32,529 nucleotides of DNA, from the NCBI GenBank assembly GCA_016288755.1, contig JAEELE010000046.1:1-32529 (forward strand), in the 5' to 3' direction. A model generated the notes under the pieces. It saw only the letters and a list, made by a program, of their open reading frames with translations, had not been told where the DNA came from and searched no databases. This DNA comes from Oscillospiraceae bacterium. Lineage in GTDB: Bacteria > Bacillota > Clostridia > Oscillospirales > Ruminococcaceae. The stretch's first letter is position 1. Each line of letters begins with the position of its first letter. The translations under genes and the position numbers were made by a program. Below, piece by piece: positions 23,283 through 31,929 of the stretch.

Positions 23283-23861
23283 CGCAGCTTTCTGACTGAG
23301 AATAATTATCAGACGCTCAAATCGTCGATCGGCAAGGGTGATTATCTGTTCATTCAGTTCGGGCATAACGATGAAAAAACCGATGAAAGCACCTATCCGG
23401 GGCTCGGCACCTATCCGAATCTCGACTGGAACACGCTGGACAGCACCGGAAAGGACGCGCAGGAACGCTATTCCTACGAATATATCCTTGCGGCATACTA
23501 CATCAATCTTGCGAAGAATGCGGGTGCGCAGCCGGTTCTGGTTACACCGATCACGCGCCGGAATTTGGACGGCACACCGAATTACAGCGGACACACCAAC
23601 TATCAGAACGGGATGCTGACGCTCGGAAAGAATTACAATGTGCCCGTGATTGACATGACCGCGCTGACCACGCAGCTTTACACGAATCTTTACAATGCAG
23701 GCGGCGCAAATGAAACCGCGAAGCTGCACTGCTATACCGATGCCGCGCATACCACGATTGACAACACGCATCTGAGCAGTGCGGGTGCGCAGGAACTTGC
23801 TTCTATGATAGTGGATCAGACAAAGCAACTCGGTCTGACTATCGGAAACAACAAGAAATAA
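23190..23861 (+). pseudogene. Truncated CE12-type rhamnogalacturonan acetylesterase
   Basis: From about 23283 the frame matches the second half of an SGNH-family rhamnogalacturonan acetylesterase: SSIGKGDYLFIQFGHNDEK (block III GHND), YINLAKNAGAQPVLVTPITR, and DNTHLSSAGAQEL with the Asp-His of block V. The N-terminal signal peptide and the GDS block carrying the nucleophilic Ser are missing, replaced in frame by unrelated sequence. No ATG with a ribosome site is present; the nearest start is TTG 23190. The product should be inactive. It adjoins the PL11 and GH43 genes, whose substrate it would have deacetylated. Confidence 0.8.
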
Positions 23862-23865
23862 GATG

Positions 23866-23904
23866 AACGGAGCAGAACGCTTGCGGCGAACTGCTCCGTT
23901 TTAC
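23866..23904 (+). terminator. Terminator after the esterase remnant
   Basis: AACGGAGCAG (23866-23875) pairs with CTGCTCCGTT (23891-23900), followed by TTT. Confidence 0.85.
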
Positions 23905-23953
23905 TATCAATGCGTGATGGGTAAAATCGTCAGGAAATTGATTAGAAATGTCA

Positions 23954-23982
23954 TTGTAATAATGTCTGAAATCAGATACAAT
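23954..23982 (+). promoter_or_regulatory. Promoter of the PL11 lyase gene
   Basis: TTGTAA (23954-23959), a 17-bp spacer and TACAAT (23977-23982), 47 bp before the start codon. The -10 hexamer is the same as that of the GH43 gene. Confidence 0.6.
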
Positions 23983-24029
23983 ATATACAGAAAAGACACA
24001 GCACAAACAGGAAAACAGGGGGTAAGCAT

Positions 24030-26102
24030 ATGAATAAAATGTCGAGAAAAGCAGCCGCATTTGCAAGTGCCGTGATGCTGCTTTGCAGCACAATTCCTGT
24101 AAATGTTTCCGCAGAAACGCAGCAATATCTGCGCGGCGATCTGGACAGCAACGGCGTACTGGATGCACGCGATCTGACGCTGATGAAACGCGGACTGATG
24201 AACGGCATGGACGCACTGACAGCCAACATTGCCGATGTGAGCGCAGACGGCATAACCAATCTTGCAGATGCCGAAATGCTGCGCGATTATTTGCTCGCAA
24301 TCATTACGGATTTCCCGGAAACCTACTTTACAGAGCCGGAAACACCCGTACTTTCGGGCAGCCGCCGGATGGAATATCTCAGCCGCGGTGTCAGCGCAGT
24401 CAGCAACGGCAGCGGCGTGTTTGTAAGCTGGCGTCTGCTTGCGGATGACCCGCAGGATATTGCATTCAATGTCTACCGCACAACAGACGGCAAAACCGAA
24501 AAGCTTAACAGCGCGCCTCTGACCGGCGGCACAAACTTCACTGATACAAAGGCAAATCTCAAAAAGAATAACACCTACACGGTCAAAGCGGTGATCGGCG
24601 GGCAGGAATATGACACCGACGGTAGCGATACGCTTGCGGCGAATTCGACTGCGAATGTTCGTATTGTAAATATCAAGCAGGGGTCACAGATTCACTTTGT
24701 CTGGGTCGGTGATTTCAACGGCGACGGCAATTACGATTATCTCGTTGACCGCAACACAGACGAGCACCAGAAGCTCGAAGCCTATCTGAATGACGGCACT
24801 TATCTGTATACGATCGACCTCGGCTACAACAGCGAAAACAAGAACAACATCACGCCCGGCGCATCTGCGATCGACTGCGGAATGTGGGACGGCGCAACGG
24901 TCTATGATATGGACTGCGACGGCTATGCGGATATTCTGCTGCGCATCGCGGACGGCGTCACATTCGGTGACGGCTCGCAATATCACAATGCGAATACGGT
25001 CGCGCAGGAAATCGCCGTGATTGACGGAAAAACCGGTACGCTGAAAGCGTCAATGCCCGTGCCGGATGATTACGCATCGGTCGGCACGCTCGCCTGCATG
25101 ATGGAGATCGGTTATCTCGACGGCGTGCGCCCAAGCGTGGTCTGCTGGATGAAAAACCGCAACAAGGATAAGACCTTCAACAGCATCACAGCAGCATTCG
25201 GATACGATGAAAGCGGTACATTCAAAATGCACTGGAAATACAAAAATGAAATCCTGTTCAGCAACCGCACCGAGTATAAAAACGGCTATGCGGAAGCGCA
25301 TCAGATTCGCGTCGCCGATGTGGATTACGACGGAAAAGACGAAGTGCTGCACATGGGCTACTGTCTGAACGGCGACGGCTCGCTGCGGTATCACATCGAC
25401 GAGATCGTTCACGGCGACCGCTGGTTTGTCGGCTCGTTCTGCAACGAAAATAACAACCGCGAGATGATGGGCTACGGCATTCAGCAGAACAATCAGTTCG
25501 GACTTCTTGAGTATTTCTACAACGCATCGACCGGCGAAATGCTCTGGACAAATTACGCAAAAGAAGGTACTGCCGATGTCGGACGCGGCAATATCGGCGA
25601 CATCGACCCGAATCATGACGGCTTTGAGGTCTGGTCGTTCCAAGGTCTATACAATTACGACGGCACGCGCATCGGCGATAACGCGCTGTACCCGTGCATC
25701 CGACTCTGGTGGGACGGCGATCTGCTCGCGGAATCCTACAACGACAAGAAATTTGAAAAATACAATTATCAGACCGGCGGTGTGGAGCGCCTGCTCTCGC
25801 CGTGGAAGATCACGGACTGCACCGGCGCGACACGCGGCGCACCGATGTTTTATGCAGACATCACAGGCGACTGGCGCGAGGAGGTCATCATGACGAGCAG
25901 CGATTTCTCTAAGCTCGTAATTCTCGAAACGACAGCGCCGACCGACACGCGGCTTTATTGTCTTGCGCAGAATCCCTGCTACCGCAACTGCATGACTGCC
26001 AAGGGCTATTTCCAGTCACATATGCTGGACTACTATCTCGGCACCGGCATGGAAATGCCGCAGACACTGGATATTTCGATTATTCCGAAAGCTGCAAATT
26101 AG
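24030..26102 (+). CDS. Dockerin-bearing rhamnogalacturonan lyase, family PL11
   Basis: A 690-residue secreted enzyme. Residues 1-28 are a signal peptide ending VSA. Residues about 35-92 are a type I dockerin placed at the N-terminus, with calcium loops DLDSNGVLDARD and DVSADGITNLAD. From RRMEYLSRGVSAV (112) to the end is the PL11 beta-propeller, with WRLLADDPQDIAFNVYR, repeated D-x-(D/N)-x-D-G-like loops (DFNGDGNYD, DMDCDGYAD, DVDYDGKDE) and NAMED-type RGAPMFYADITGDWREE. It cleaves the rhamnogalacturonan I backbone by beta-elimination and should dock on a cellulosome scaffoldin. AGGGGGTAAGCAT precedes the ATG. It has its own promoter and terminator. Confidence 0.93.
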   Translation: MNKMSRKAAAFASAVMLLCSTIPVNVSAETQQYLRGDLDSNGVLDARDLTLMKRGLMNGMDALTANIADVSADGITNLADAEMLRDYLLAIITDFPETYFTEPETPVLSGSRRMEYLSRGVSAVSNGSGVFVSWRLLADDPQDIAFNVYRTTDGKTEKLNSAPLTGGTNFTDTKANLKKNNTYTVKAVIGGQEYDTDGSDTLAANSTANVRIVNIKQGSQIHFVWVGDFNGDGNYDYLVDRNTDEHQKLEAYLNDGTYLYTIDLGYNSENKNNITPGASAIDCGMWDGATVYDMDCDGYADILLRIADGVTFGDGSQYHNANTVAQEIAVIDGKTGTLKASMPVPDDYASVGTLACMMEIGYLDGVRPSVVCWMKNRNKDKTFNSITAAFGYDESGTFKMHWKYKNEILFSNRTEYKNGYAEAHQIRVADVDYDGKDEVLHMGYCLNGDGSLRYHIDEIVHGDRWFVGSFCNENNNREMMGYGIQQNNQFGLLEYFYNASTGEMLWTNYAKEGTADVGRGNIGDIDPNHDGFEVWSFQGLYNYDGTRIGDNALYPCIRLWWDGDLLAESYNDKKFEKYNYQTGGVERLLSPWKITDCTGATRGAPMFYADITGDWREEVIMTSSDFSKLVILETTAPTDTRLYCLAQNPCYRNCMTAKGYFQSHMLDYYLGTGMEMPQTLDISIIPKAAN

Positions 26103-26134
26103 GCAGCAGATTCTGAAATCCCCCCTTTATATTC

Positions 26135-26168
26135 GTCCCGTTCGCCCTCTCGAACGGGACATTTTTCT
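26135..26168 (+). terminator. Terminator of the PL11 gene
   Basis: GTCCCGTTCG (26135-26144) pairs with CGAACGGGAC (26151-26160), then ATTTTTC. Confidence 0.92.
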
Positions 26169-26177
26169 TGACAGTGA

Positions 26178-26206
26178 TTGACAAACAGTTGTGTTTATGA
26201 TATGAT
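26178..26206 (+). promoter_or_regulatory. Promoter of the AraC-type regulator
   Basis: TTGACA (26178-26183), a 17-bp spacer and TATGAT (26201-26206). The roughly 100-nt leader holds a GC-rich hairpin (CCGCGC / GCGCGG, 26258-26272) and a second copy of TATGATAGAAT at 26276-26286. Confidence 0.8.
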
Positions 26207-26311
26207 AGAATGGAACGATCAAATTACAATGCAATCCACAATCGAAGCAATACGGAGCCGCGCACGGCGCGGTGGTATGATAGAATCAATCCGGAAAAGG
26301 AGGAAATGGAT

Positions 26312-27037
26312 ATGCGCATGGACGAAATCGGCTGGCATCACATTCACGATGCGGCATTTCATAATATCAGACCGGAAGGCGCGGGAGACTGGCTCCTGCT
26401 GCTCATCAAATCACCGTGCCGCGTGGACGGAGAGGTGTTTCCCGCTGGAACGATGATACTCTACACATCGGAGCACTCGCAGGATTACGGCGCAGACGGC
26501 ACACAGTATATTGATGACTGGATGCACTTTGAACCGGATGCCGATGAGCGAAAACTGCTTGAAAAACTGCAAATCCCCCTGAATACGCCGGTCATGCTGA
26601 AAAACAGCAATGTTCTTTCTAAGCTGCTGCGCGAGATCAATTTTGAATTTTATTCTGCGCATCATTTCCGGCAGGAGGTTGTCAATTTACAATTCAGGAT
26701 GCTGCTTTTTCAAATTGCAGAACAAATTGTACCGCCGCATGAGGACATTTCAGCCCGTCTACAATGGATTCACGAGAGCATTTACCGCAAGCCGTTTGAC
26801 AAATTCTCGGCAGTACGGTTTGCAGCGGAATTATCCGTCACGCCTGAACAGTTTGAAGCGGCATATCAGGCACAGTTTGGCATTGCGTTTGCGGAGGACA
26901 TTCACCGCAGCATTCTCGGCTACGGAAAAAAGCGTATGAAGGAAGCCGGTCTGACCGATGAAGAAGCTGCTCAGATCTGCGGCTATTCCGATACCGCAGA
27001 ATTCCTGCGTGATCTTGCGAAATACTATCCCGAATAA
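26312..27037 (+). CDS. AraC-family transcriptional regulator (short, divergent HTH)
   Basis: About 241 residues. The N-terminal half is cupin-like (GWHHIHDAAFHNIRPEGAGD, WLLLLIKSPCRVDGEVFPAG, MILYTSEHSQDYG), and the C-terminal 100 residues hold two helix-turn-helices of the AraC type, SAVRFAAELSVTPEQFEAAY and LTDEEAAQICGYSDTAEFLR. The usual FxxxFK pattern is altered. ATG 26312 is 8 nt after GGAGG; ATG 26306 is too close to it. Being between PL11 and GH43 genes, it probably controls pectin-related genes. It converges on the large regulator across a shared terminator. Confidence 0.85.
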   Translation: MRMDEIGWHHIHDAAFHNIRPEGAGDWLLLLIKSPCRVDGEVFPAGTMILYTSEHSQDYGADGTQYIDDWMHFEPDADERKLLEKLQIPLNTPVMLKNSNVLSKLLREINFEFYSAHHFRQEVVNLQFRMLLFQIAEQIVPPHEDISARLQWIHESIYRKPFDKFSAVRFAAELSVTPEQFEAAYQAQFGIAFAEDIHRSILGYGKKRMKEAGLTDEEAAQICGYSDTAEFLRDLAKYYPE

Positions 27038-27078
27038 AATGTGACCCGTCTGCGAAAAACAGACGGGTCATTTTTTCG
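27036..27078. terminator. Bidirectional terminator between two AraC-type regulator genes
   Basis: TGACCCGTCTG (27042-27052) pairs with CAGACGGGTCA (27060-27070), with A-rich sequence on one side and TTTTTT on the other. It overlaps the last codon of the minus-strand gene. Confidence 0.9.
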
Positions 27079-29263
27079 TTTTTGTGCGGTACTGCACGGC
27101 TGTCATGCCGATGCGCTCCTTGAACTGCCGCATAAAATGCGACTCATTGTTGTAGCCGCACTGCATGGCAATTTCCTGTATCCGCAGGTCGGTGTAGGTA
27201 AGAAGCTGTTTGGCACGGTTCATACGCGATGCAATAATGTCCTCCATGCAGCTCGTGCCAAAATATTGCTTGTAAAGCCGCTGCATATGGCTTCGGCTGA
27301 TGCCAGCAAAACGCGCCATATCCGCAATATTCCTGTCACGCTGCGGCTCCGCGAGAATTTCCTGACGCAAACGGGATAGCTGCTCTTTGTAATCAAAGCC
27401 GCCGCCTGAAACTGCCGCCTGCTGCATCAGCGCCTCCGCAGATTCGGATATGCGTTTTTCTGACTCTGTAAGCGTTACATCTTCGAACTGCAAAACTGAG
27501 TGAATCAGCGCCGGCGGATTACCCGGATTTCCGAGCAGCTTATGAAATCGCTGCTCCGCACGCGCTGCAAGCTCCTCCGCATCTGCAAGAGACTGCGGAA
27601 ACAATACCGCAAACTGCTTTTCCTGCATCCGCGCACAAATTGCACCCTCCGGCGCGGTGTGCCGCAGCGCACTGGCAAGCAGAAGCGACGGTTCATATCC
27701 CGTTTTTTGTGCGGTATCATGATATGTTACAAACAGGATTTGTGCCGGAGTGTCAAGCTGCTTAGCGTTGTGCAGAATCTTCGGCAAATGCTCCGCCAAA
27801 CCGCGGCGGTTGTAAAGCCCCGTTTCCGGGTCATGCACCGTTAACAGCGCGATTTGTGCACGCATTTTCTCGGTATTGATGCGCTGCTGCACGGCAAATA
27901 AACCGTTTGCGGCGGCATCGCACCAGTGAATGAACGAAGCGTCCGGCTGTATGTCTTCTGCGGTATCATATGCGGTCGCGAGATAACCGAAACTCTGTCC
28001 GTGCGCGTGCAGCGAGGTCAAGAGAATGAGCTGCGGCTCATGCGGCTGAGTGAGCGCCGGAAGAATCTCCGCAGTCGGGAATTCATACATGGACGCAGCA
28101 TTCTCTCCACGCCGCTTGGAAAGTGCAAGCAGCATGTTATCAGAAAAGCCGTGCTGCCGGAACTGCGCCGGATTCTCCGCATCGGCGCACCAGTCTTCGC
28201 AGAGACAAATATCCAGCCAGTGCCAGCCGGGAAGAATATGCCCGACATGATCGACCTCCTTTGCCCATTCCGCAAGGCTTTCGGCACCGCGCAGACGGTC
28301 GACCAGATTGGCTGTCAGATACTGTCGTTTTTCCATGGAACGCTGAATCTGTATCCGCAGGTAATGCTCTGTCAGAAGTGCGTCCGCACCGCTTTCTGAC
28401 GCTGAACAGCCGCAGCTCCCGCCGTATCGGATATTCTGTTCTGTTTCCGAAAAGCTCGCCGGAATACCGGTCATGATCTCGTAAAGCTGTAAAACAGCAT
28501 CTTCGCCGTATTGTCGGTCTCTGCCGGAAGCAGTCGTAATATTCGGTTTGCAGAGCCACGAATCCCAGCTGCCGTCATACCCGCTCACGCGGATATCCTC
28601 CGGCACACGGATTCCGTTTGCCTGCAAGGATTCGATCAGTGCCGCAGCCATCGGGTCGCTCGTGCAGACAATGCCGTCCGGCATTTCCAGCGTACCGTCT
28701 GCGATTTGCTTCCCGATCTGTGCGGGAATCTCTTTCCAGAAATGTCCGTAAAAAATATCGGATTCGGACACGGGCAGTACCGCCTCGTGCATCGCCTGCC
28801 GGAAACCCGCAGCACGCTCCGCTGAGGAATGGTGATCGGGGAATCCGGTGATGCAATACAGCCGCCTGCATCCGTGGGCTTCGATCAGATGCTTTGTCAG
28901 CCGCCGGATACTCTCCTGCTGACGGGGATAGATGCTCTGAAACGGCGGGCATTCTTCGCCGAGCACCAGACAAGGCACATGAATCTGCGTCAAAAGCTGC
29001 TGAATATGCTGAATCAGCGCACGGTTTCGGAAATTGTCGATCGGGAACAGGATGCCGTCAAGCCTTGATTTGCAGATCAGCGCATAGATGTTTTCCAGCC
29101 CTTTGGTGTATTCATCCTGCACCATCTCCGTCTGCGAATTGAACACGCCGGAGTACACGATCACATCATATCCCAACCGAAACGCCTGCGCCTGAATCCC
29201 GCACAGCAGCTCGTAATCCATCGGGTCCGCGATCTCCGGCATCAGGATACCGATCTTTGGCAT
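27068..29263 (-). CDS. LacI-type sensor / degenerate GGDEF / AraC-HTH regulator
   Basis: A 731-residue cytosolic regulator. Residues about 1-285 resemble the periplasmic-binding-like sensor of LacI repressors (IGILMPEIADPMDYELLCGI, LDGILFPIDNF, DGIVCTSDPMAAALIESLQ, IRVSGYDG) without the LacI HTH. A middle region of about 300-460 is unassigned. A GGDEF-like domain follows (VHDPETGLYNRRGL at 476-489), but the signature is QEKQF (547-551), so cyclase activity is not expected. Residues about 629-731 form an AraC HTH (FAGISRSHMQRLYKQYFG, IQEIAMQCGYNNESHFMRQF). The start has GGAAAGGGGGCGGGCAA upstream. Divergent from the GH43 gene, it likely senses a pectin sugar. Confidence 0.9.
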   Translation of the reverse strand: MPKIGILMPEIADPMDYELLCGIQAQAFRLGYDVIVYSGVFNSQTEMVQDEYTKGLENIYALICKSRLDGILFPIDNFRNRALIQHIQQLLTQIHVPCLVLGEECPPFQSIYPRQQESIRRLTKHLIEAHGCRRLYCITGFPDHHSSAERAAGFRQAMHEAVLPVSESDIFYGHFWKEIPAQIGKQIADGTLEMPDGIVCTSDPMAAALIESLQANGIRVPEDIRVSGYDGSWDSWLCKPNITTASGRDRQYGEDAVLQLYEIMTGIPASFSETEQNIRYGGSCGCSASESGADALLTEHYLRIQIQRSMEKRQYLTANLVDRLRGAESLAEWAKEVDHVGHILPGWHWLDICLCEDWCADAENPAQFRQHGFSDNMLLALSKRRGENAASMYEFPTAEILPALTQPHEPQLILLTSLHAHGQSFGYLATAYDTAEDIQPDASFIHWCDAAANGLFAVQQRINTEKMRAQIALLTVHDPETGLYNRRGLAEHLPKILHNAKQLDTPAQILFVTYHDTAQKTGYEPSLLLASALRHTAPEGAICARMQEKQFAVLFPQSLADAEELAARAEQRFHKLLGNPGNPPALIHSVLQFEDVTLTESEKRISESAEALMQQAAVSGGGFDYKEQLSRLRQEILAEPQRDRNIADMARFAGISRSHMQRLYKQYFGTSCMEDIIASRMNRAKQLLTYTDLRIQEIAMQCGYNNESHFMRQFKERIGMTAVQYRTKTKK

Positions 29264-29294
29264 TTGCCCGCCCCCTTTCCGTTCATATAATTTC

Positions 29295-29323
29295 AGTATA
29301 CCATGAAACCGACGCTTTGTCAA
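29295..29323 (-). promoter_or_regulatory. Promoter of the LacI/AraC-type regulator
   Basis: On the minus strand TTGACA (29318-29323), a 17-bp spacer and TATACT (29295-29300), 31 bp before the start codon. Confidence 0.85.
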
Positions 29324-29367
29324 TGCAATGCTGCGCGAAAATGTCATGAATCTGGTGCGAAACTGCA

Positions 29368-29396
29368 TTGCTTTTTTGCTGCATGTATCGTACAAT
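29368..29396 (+). promoter_or_regulatory. Promoter of the GH43 gene
   Basis: TTGCTT (29368-29373), a 17-bp spacer and TACAAT (29391-29396). It lies 44 bp from the divergent regulator promoter, leaving room for a shared activator site, and shares its -10 with the PL11 promoter. Confidence 0.6.
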
Positions 29397-29489
29397 AAAA
29401 GTACAAAACAAGCACGGTACAGCGCAGCAGACGCAGCCCCCTTCCTGCGTGATGTTGCAATGTACCGCATGAGAATCGGGGGAAATATG

Positions 29490-31652
29490 ATGAAGCAAAT
29501 CTTCAAAAAAGCAGCGGCATTTCTATGCAGCGGGATGCTGCTGACCGGTACAGCAGTGCAGTTTCCGGCACGGAGCATCACTGCTTCGGCAGCATCAAAC
29601 ACCATTTACAATGACACATTCTGGAAAGACACAAGCGGCAATTTCATTTATTCGCAGGGCGGCGGCGTATTCCAATTCGGCGATACCTATTACTGGTACG
29701 GTGTCCACTATTCCGGCGCGGAAACTTACGCCAAAAGTCCGACGGGCAAGAACAGCGACACGGCATTCAAATCGGTCACCTGTTACTCGTCGAAAGATTT
29801 GGTCAACTGGAAATTTGAAAACGATGTGCTGACCTCGTCCACCAAGAATTTCGGATGGGCATACTGGGTCGGCAGAATGGGCGTTGCATACTGCAAGCAA
29901 TCGAAAAAATATGTGCTGGTCACGCAGTATAACGACAGCATTCTGTTCGCATCCTGCGATTCGCCGACCGGAAATTTCAAGGTTGAAACCGTGCAGGATC
30001 AGATCGACGGCGTGCTGAAACAGGGCACCGGCGACCAGACCGTTTTCGTCGATGATGACGGGCAGGCATATATCATCTGCTCCAATAAGGGCGGGCGCGG
30101 GCATCAGTATGTGTCGCGGCTGCGTCCCTCGGATTTTCTCTACGCAGAAAAAGCAACCGAGGTCGCAAAGGGCAGCGGCCGCGAGGGCAACTGCCTGTTC
30201 AAATACAAAGGCAAATACTACTTCTGCGCCTCCGATCTGCACGGCTGGAATTCCTCGCACAGCTATTATATGGTCGCGGACAATCTGCTCGGTCCGTACT
30301 CCGGCTGGAAAGTAATGGAGGGCACCGACGAAGATTTCTCGCATGTCACGCAGACCGGCTTCTTCTACACGGTCAAAGGCACAAAGCAGGAAACCGTGCT
30401 GTTCTGCGGCGACCGCTGGAGCGATTTTGCCGGCAACGGCATTGGCTACAATCAGTGGGTTCCGCTGACGGTCAACGGCAATGATGTGAAATTCAATTCC
30501 CTGAGCGAATGGAATCTCGATGCCGTGACCGGCGAATGGTCGGTCGGCGCAGGCAACAATTACTGTCTGAATCCATCCTTTGAGGCTGACCGCGTTTCGC
30601 AGACGACACTTGCAGGCTGGAAATTCTCCGGCACCGGCAACAGCAACCGCAAGGGCGGGCACACCGGAAACTGGTGCGTACAGCAGTATGATGCAAACGC
30701 ATTCAAAGCAACCATGACGCAGGATGCAGCGGTCCCGAACGGCACCTACACACTGAAAGCATGGGTCAAGAGTACCGGCGGACAAAACAGCGCGATGGTC
30801 TATGTTCGCGGATACGGCGGCGACGACAAAATCATGAATGTCAACAAAAAAATGGACAGCTGGACACAGATCACGATCGACAATATCGCGGTCACAACCG
30901 GCAAGGTGCAGATCGGTGTGTACTCCGATGCAAAAGCAGGTAACTGGCTCATGGTCGATGATTTCACGCTCATTGGCGACGGCGCTCAGCCCGTTGTCAC
31001 GCCGGTTGAACCGATCAAATATGCAGACGGAACGTATATCAAGAATCTCACCGTCAACGATGCGGAAAACGCTGCTGACTGGTCGGTGCAGACCGAAAAG
31101 CAACCCGGCAGCAATGTGTTCGGCGACAGAGCATTCACTTTCACCGGCGAGATGCCCGCAGTCCTGAACGGCGCGGAGTGGATTTCGACGGCGTGCGATT
31201 CCAAGAAATACGGCGATACGGAGGCGCAGTTTACAGCGGGCGAGGATATTACCGCTTTTATCGCGCTGGATACCCGCGTGACCGATGTTCCAGCATGGCT
31301 CGGCGACTGGAAGCAGACCGCGGACACGATCACCGATGACGGCGATCCGCAGGTGACCTATCAGCTCTACCGCAGAGATTTTGCAGCGAATGAAACCGTC
31401 ACGCTCGGCGCATTGGCGCAGGCGAATTGCGTCAATTATGCGGTTGCAGTCACGGCGAAACAGGCAGAAGCAGTCATCGGCGACATCAATGCAGACGGCA
31501 TTTGCAGTCTTACGGATGTTGTGATGCTGCAAAAGTTTCTCCTGACAGACGGCACACTGACCACGGAACAAGCAGCGGTCGCGGATATGAATGCAGACGG
31601 AAAACTCAATGCGATTGATCTGACCTTGCTGAAACGCTTATTGATACAGTAA
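29490..31652 (+). CDS. Dockerin-bearing glycoside hydrolase family 43 with CBM-like module
   Basis: A 720-residue secreted enzyme. A signal peptide ends near ASA (about 34). The GH43 five-blade propeller spans about 50-345: GGGVFQFGDTYYWYG, DLVNWKFEND, a conserved Asp in GDQTVFVDDDGQAY (D182) and probable general acid Glu232 (GREGNCLFKYKGKYYF). The GGG start recalls GH43 subfamilies related to exo-1,3-galactanases, where the usual Asp base is absent. A CBM-like beta-sandwich covers about 357-494, an unassigned beta-rich module about 520-655, and a C-terminal type I dockerin 663-720 (DINADGICSLTD, DMNADGKLNAID). It probably trims RG-I side chains. Two ATGs (29487, 29490) follow GGGGGA; the second is better spaced. 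Confidence 0.9.
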   Translation: MKQIFKKAAAFLCSGMLLTGTAVQFPARSITASAASNTIYNDTFWKDTSGNFIYSQGGGVFQFGDTYYWYGVHYSGAETYAKSPTGKNSDTAFKSVTCYSSKDLVNWKFENDVLTSSTKNFGWAYWVGRMGVAYCKQSKKYVLVTQYNDSILFASCDSPTGNFKVETVQDQIDGVLKQGTGDQTVFVDDDGQAYIICSNKGGRGHQYVSRLRPSDFLYAEKATEVAKGSGREGNCLFKYKGKYYFCASDLHGWNSSHSYYMVADNLLGPYSGWKVMEGTDEDFSHVTQTGFFYTVKGTKQETVLFCGDRWSDFAGNGIGYNQWVPLTVNGNDVKFNSLSEWNLDAVTGEWSVGAGNNYCLNPSFEADRVSQTTLAGWKFSGTGNSNRKGGHTGNWCVQQYDANAFKATMTQDAAVPNGTYTLKAWVKSTGGQNSAMVYVRGYGGDDKIMNVNKKMDSWTQITIDNIAVTTGKVQIGVYSDAKAGNWLMVDDFTLIGDGAQPVVTPVEPIKYADGTYIKNLTVNDAENAADWSVQTEKQPGSNVFGDRAFTFTGEMPAVLNGAEWISTACDSKKYGDTEAQFTAGEDITAFIALDTRVTDVPAWLGDWKQTADTITDDGDPQVTYQLYRRDFAANETVTLGALAQANCVNYAVAVTAKQAEAVIGDINADGICSLTDVVMLQKFLLTDGTLTTEQAAVADMNADGKLNAIDLTLLKRLLIQ

Positions 31653-31669
31653 AAGAATAATATTATAGT

Positions 31670-31711
31670 AAGCAGCATCCGATTCAGCTACTTGAACGGA
31701 TGCTGCTTTTC
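31670..31711 (+). terminator. Terminator of the GH43 gene
   Basis: AAGCAGCATCCG (31670-31681) pairs with CGGATGCTGCTT (31697-31708), followed by TTC; the loop is 15 nt. Confidence 0.88.
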
Positions 31712-31755
31712 TTGAATGCAAAAATCACGAAAATGTCTAAATTTTGAATGTGCTA

Positions 31756-31784
31756 TTGAAATGTTTAATGGGATATGTTATAAT
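31756..31784 (+). promoter_or_regulatory. Promoter upstream of the IS66 region
   Basis: TTGAAA (31756-31761), a 17-bp spacer and TATAAT (31779-31784), in the 277-base gap before the transposase gene. It may belong to flanking DNA, since the left end of the IS was not located. Confidence 0.6.
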
Positions 31785-31867
31785 ATCAGCGTGACTATTC
31801 AGTCCCTCTGAAAAACCCACAATGTTGAAAGCAAAAGTTCAGAGTCAAAAAACTGTGATTCTGTCAA

Positions 31868-31896
31868 TTTACAGCCACCGAAAAATGTGCTATACT
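31868..31896 (+). promoter_or_regulatory. Proximal promoter of the IS66 transposase
   Basis: TTTACA (31868-31873), a 17-bp spacer and TATACT (31891-31896), 33 bp before the transposase start. Confidence 0.55.
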
Positions 31897-31929
31897 GAAG
31901 AAAAAGCTAGATAGCGGTGGTGAAAAGGG

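Noticed and set aside
29595-31571. 658-codon minus-strand frame opposite GH43
   Set aside because: The plus-strand GH43-dockerin gene is fully supported; this frame has no start signal or domain.
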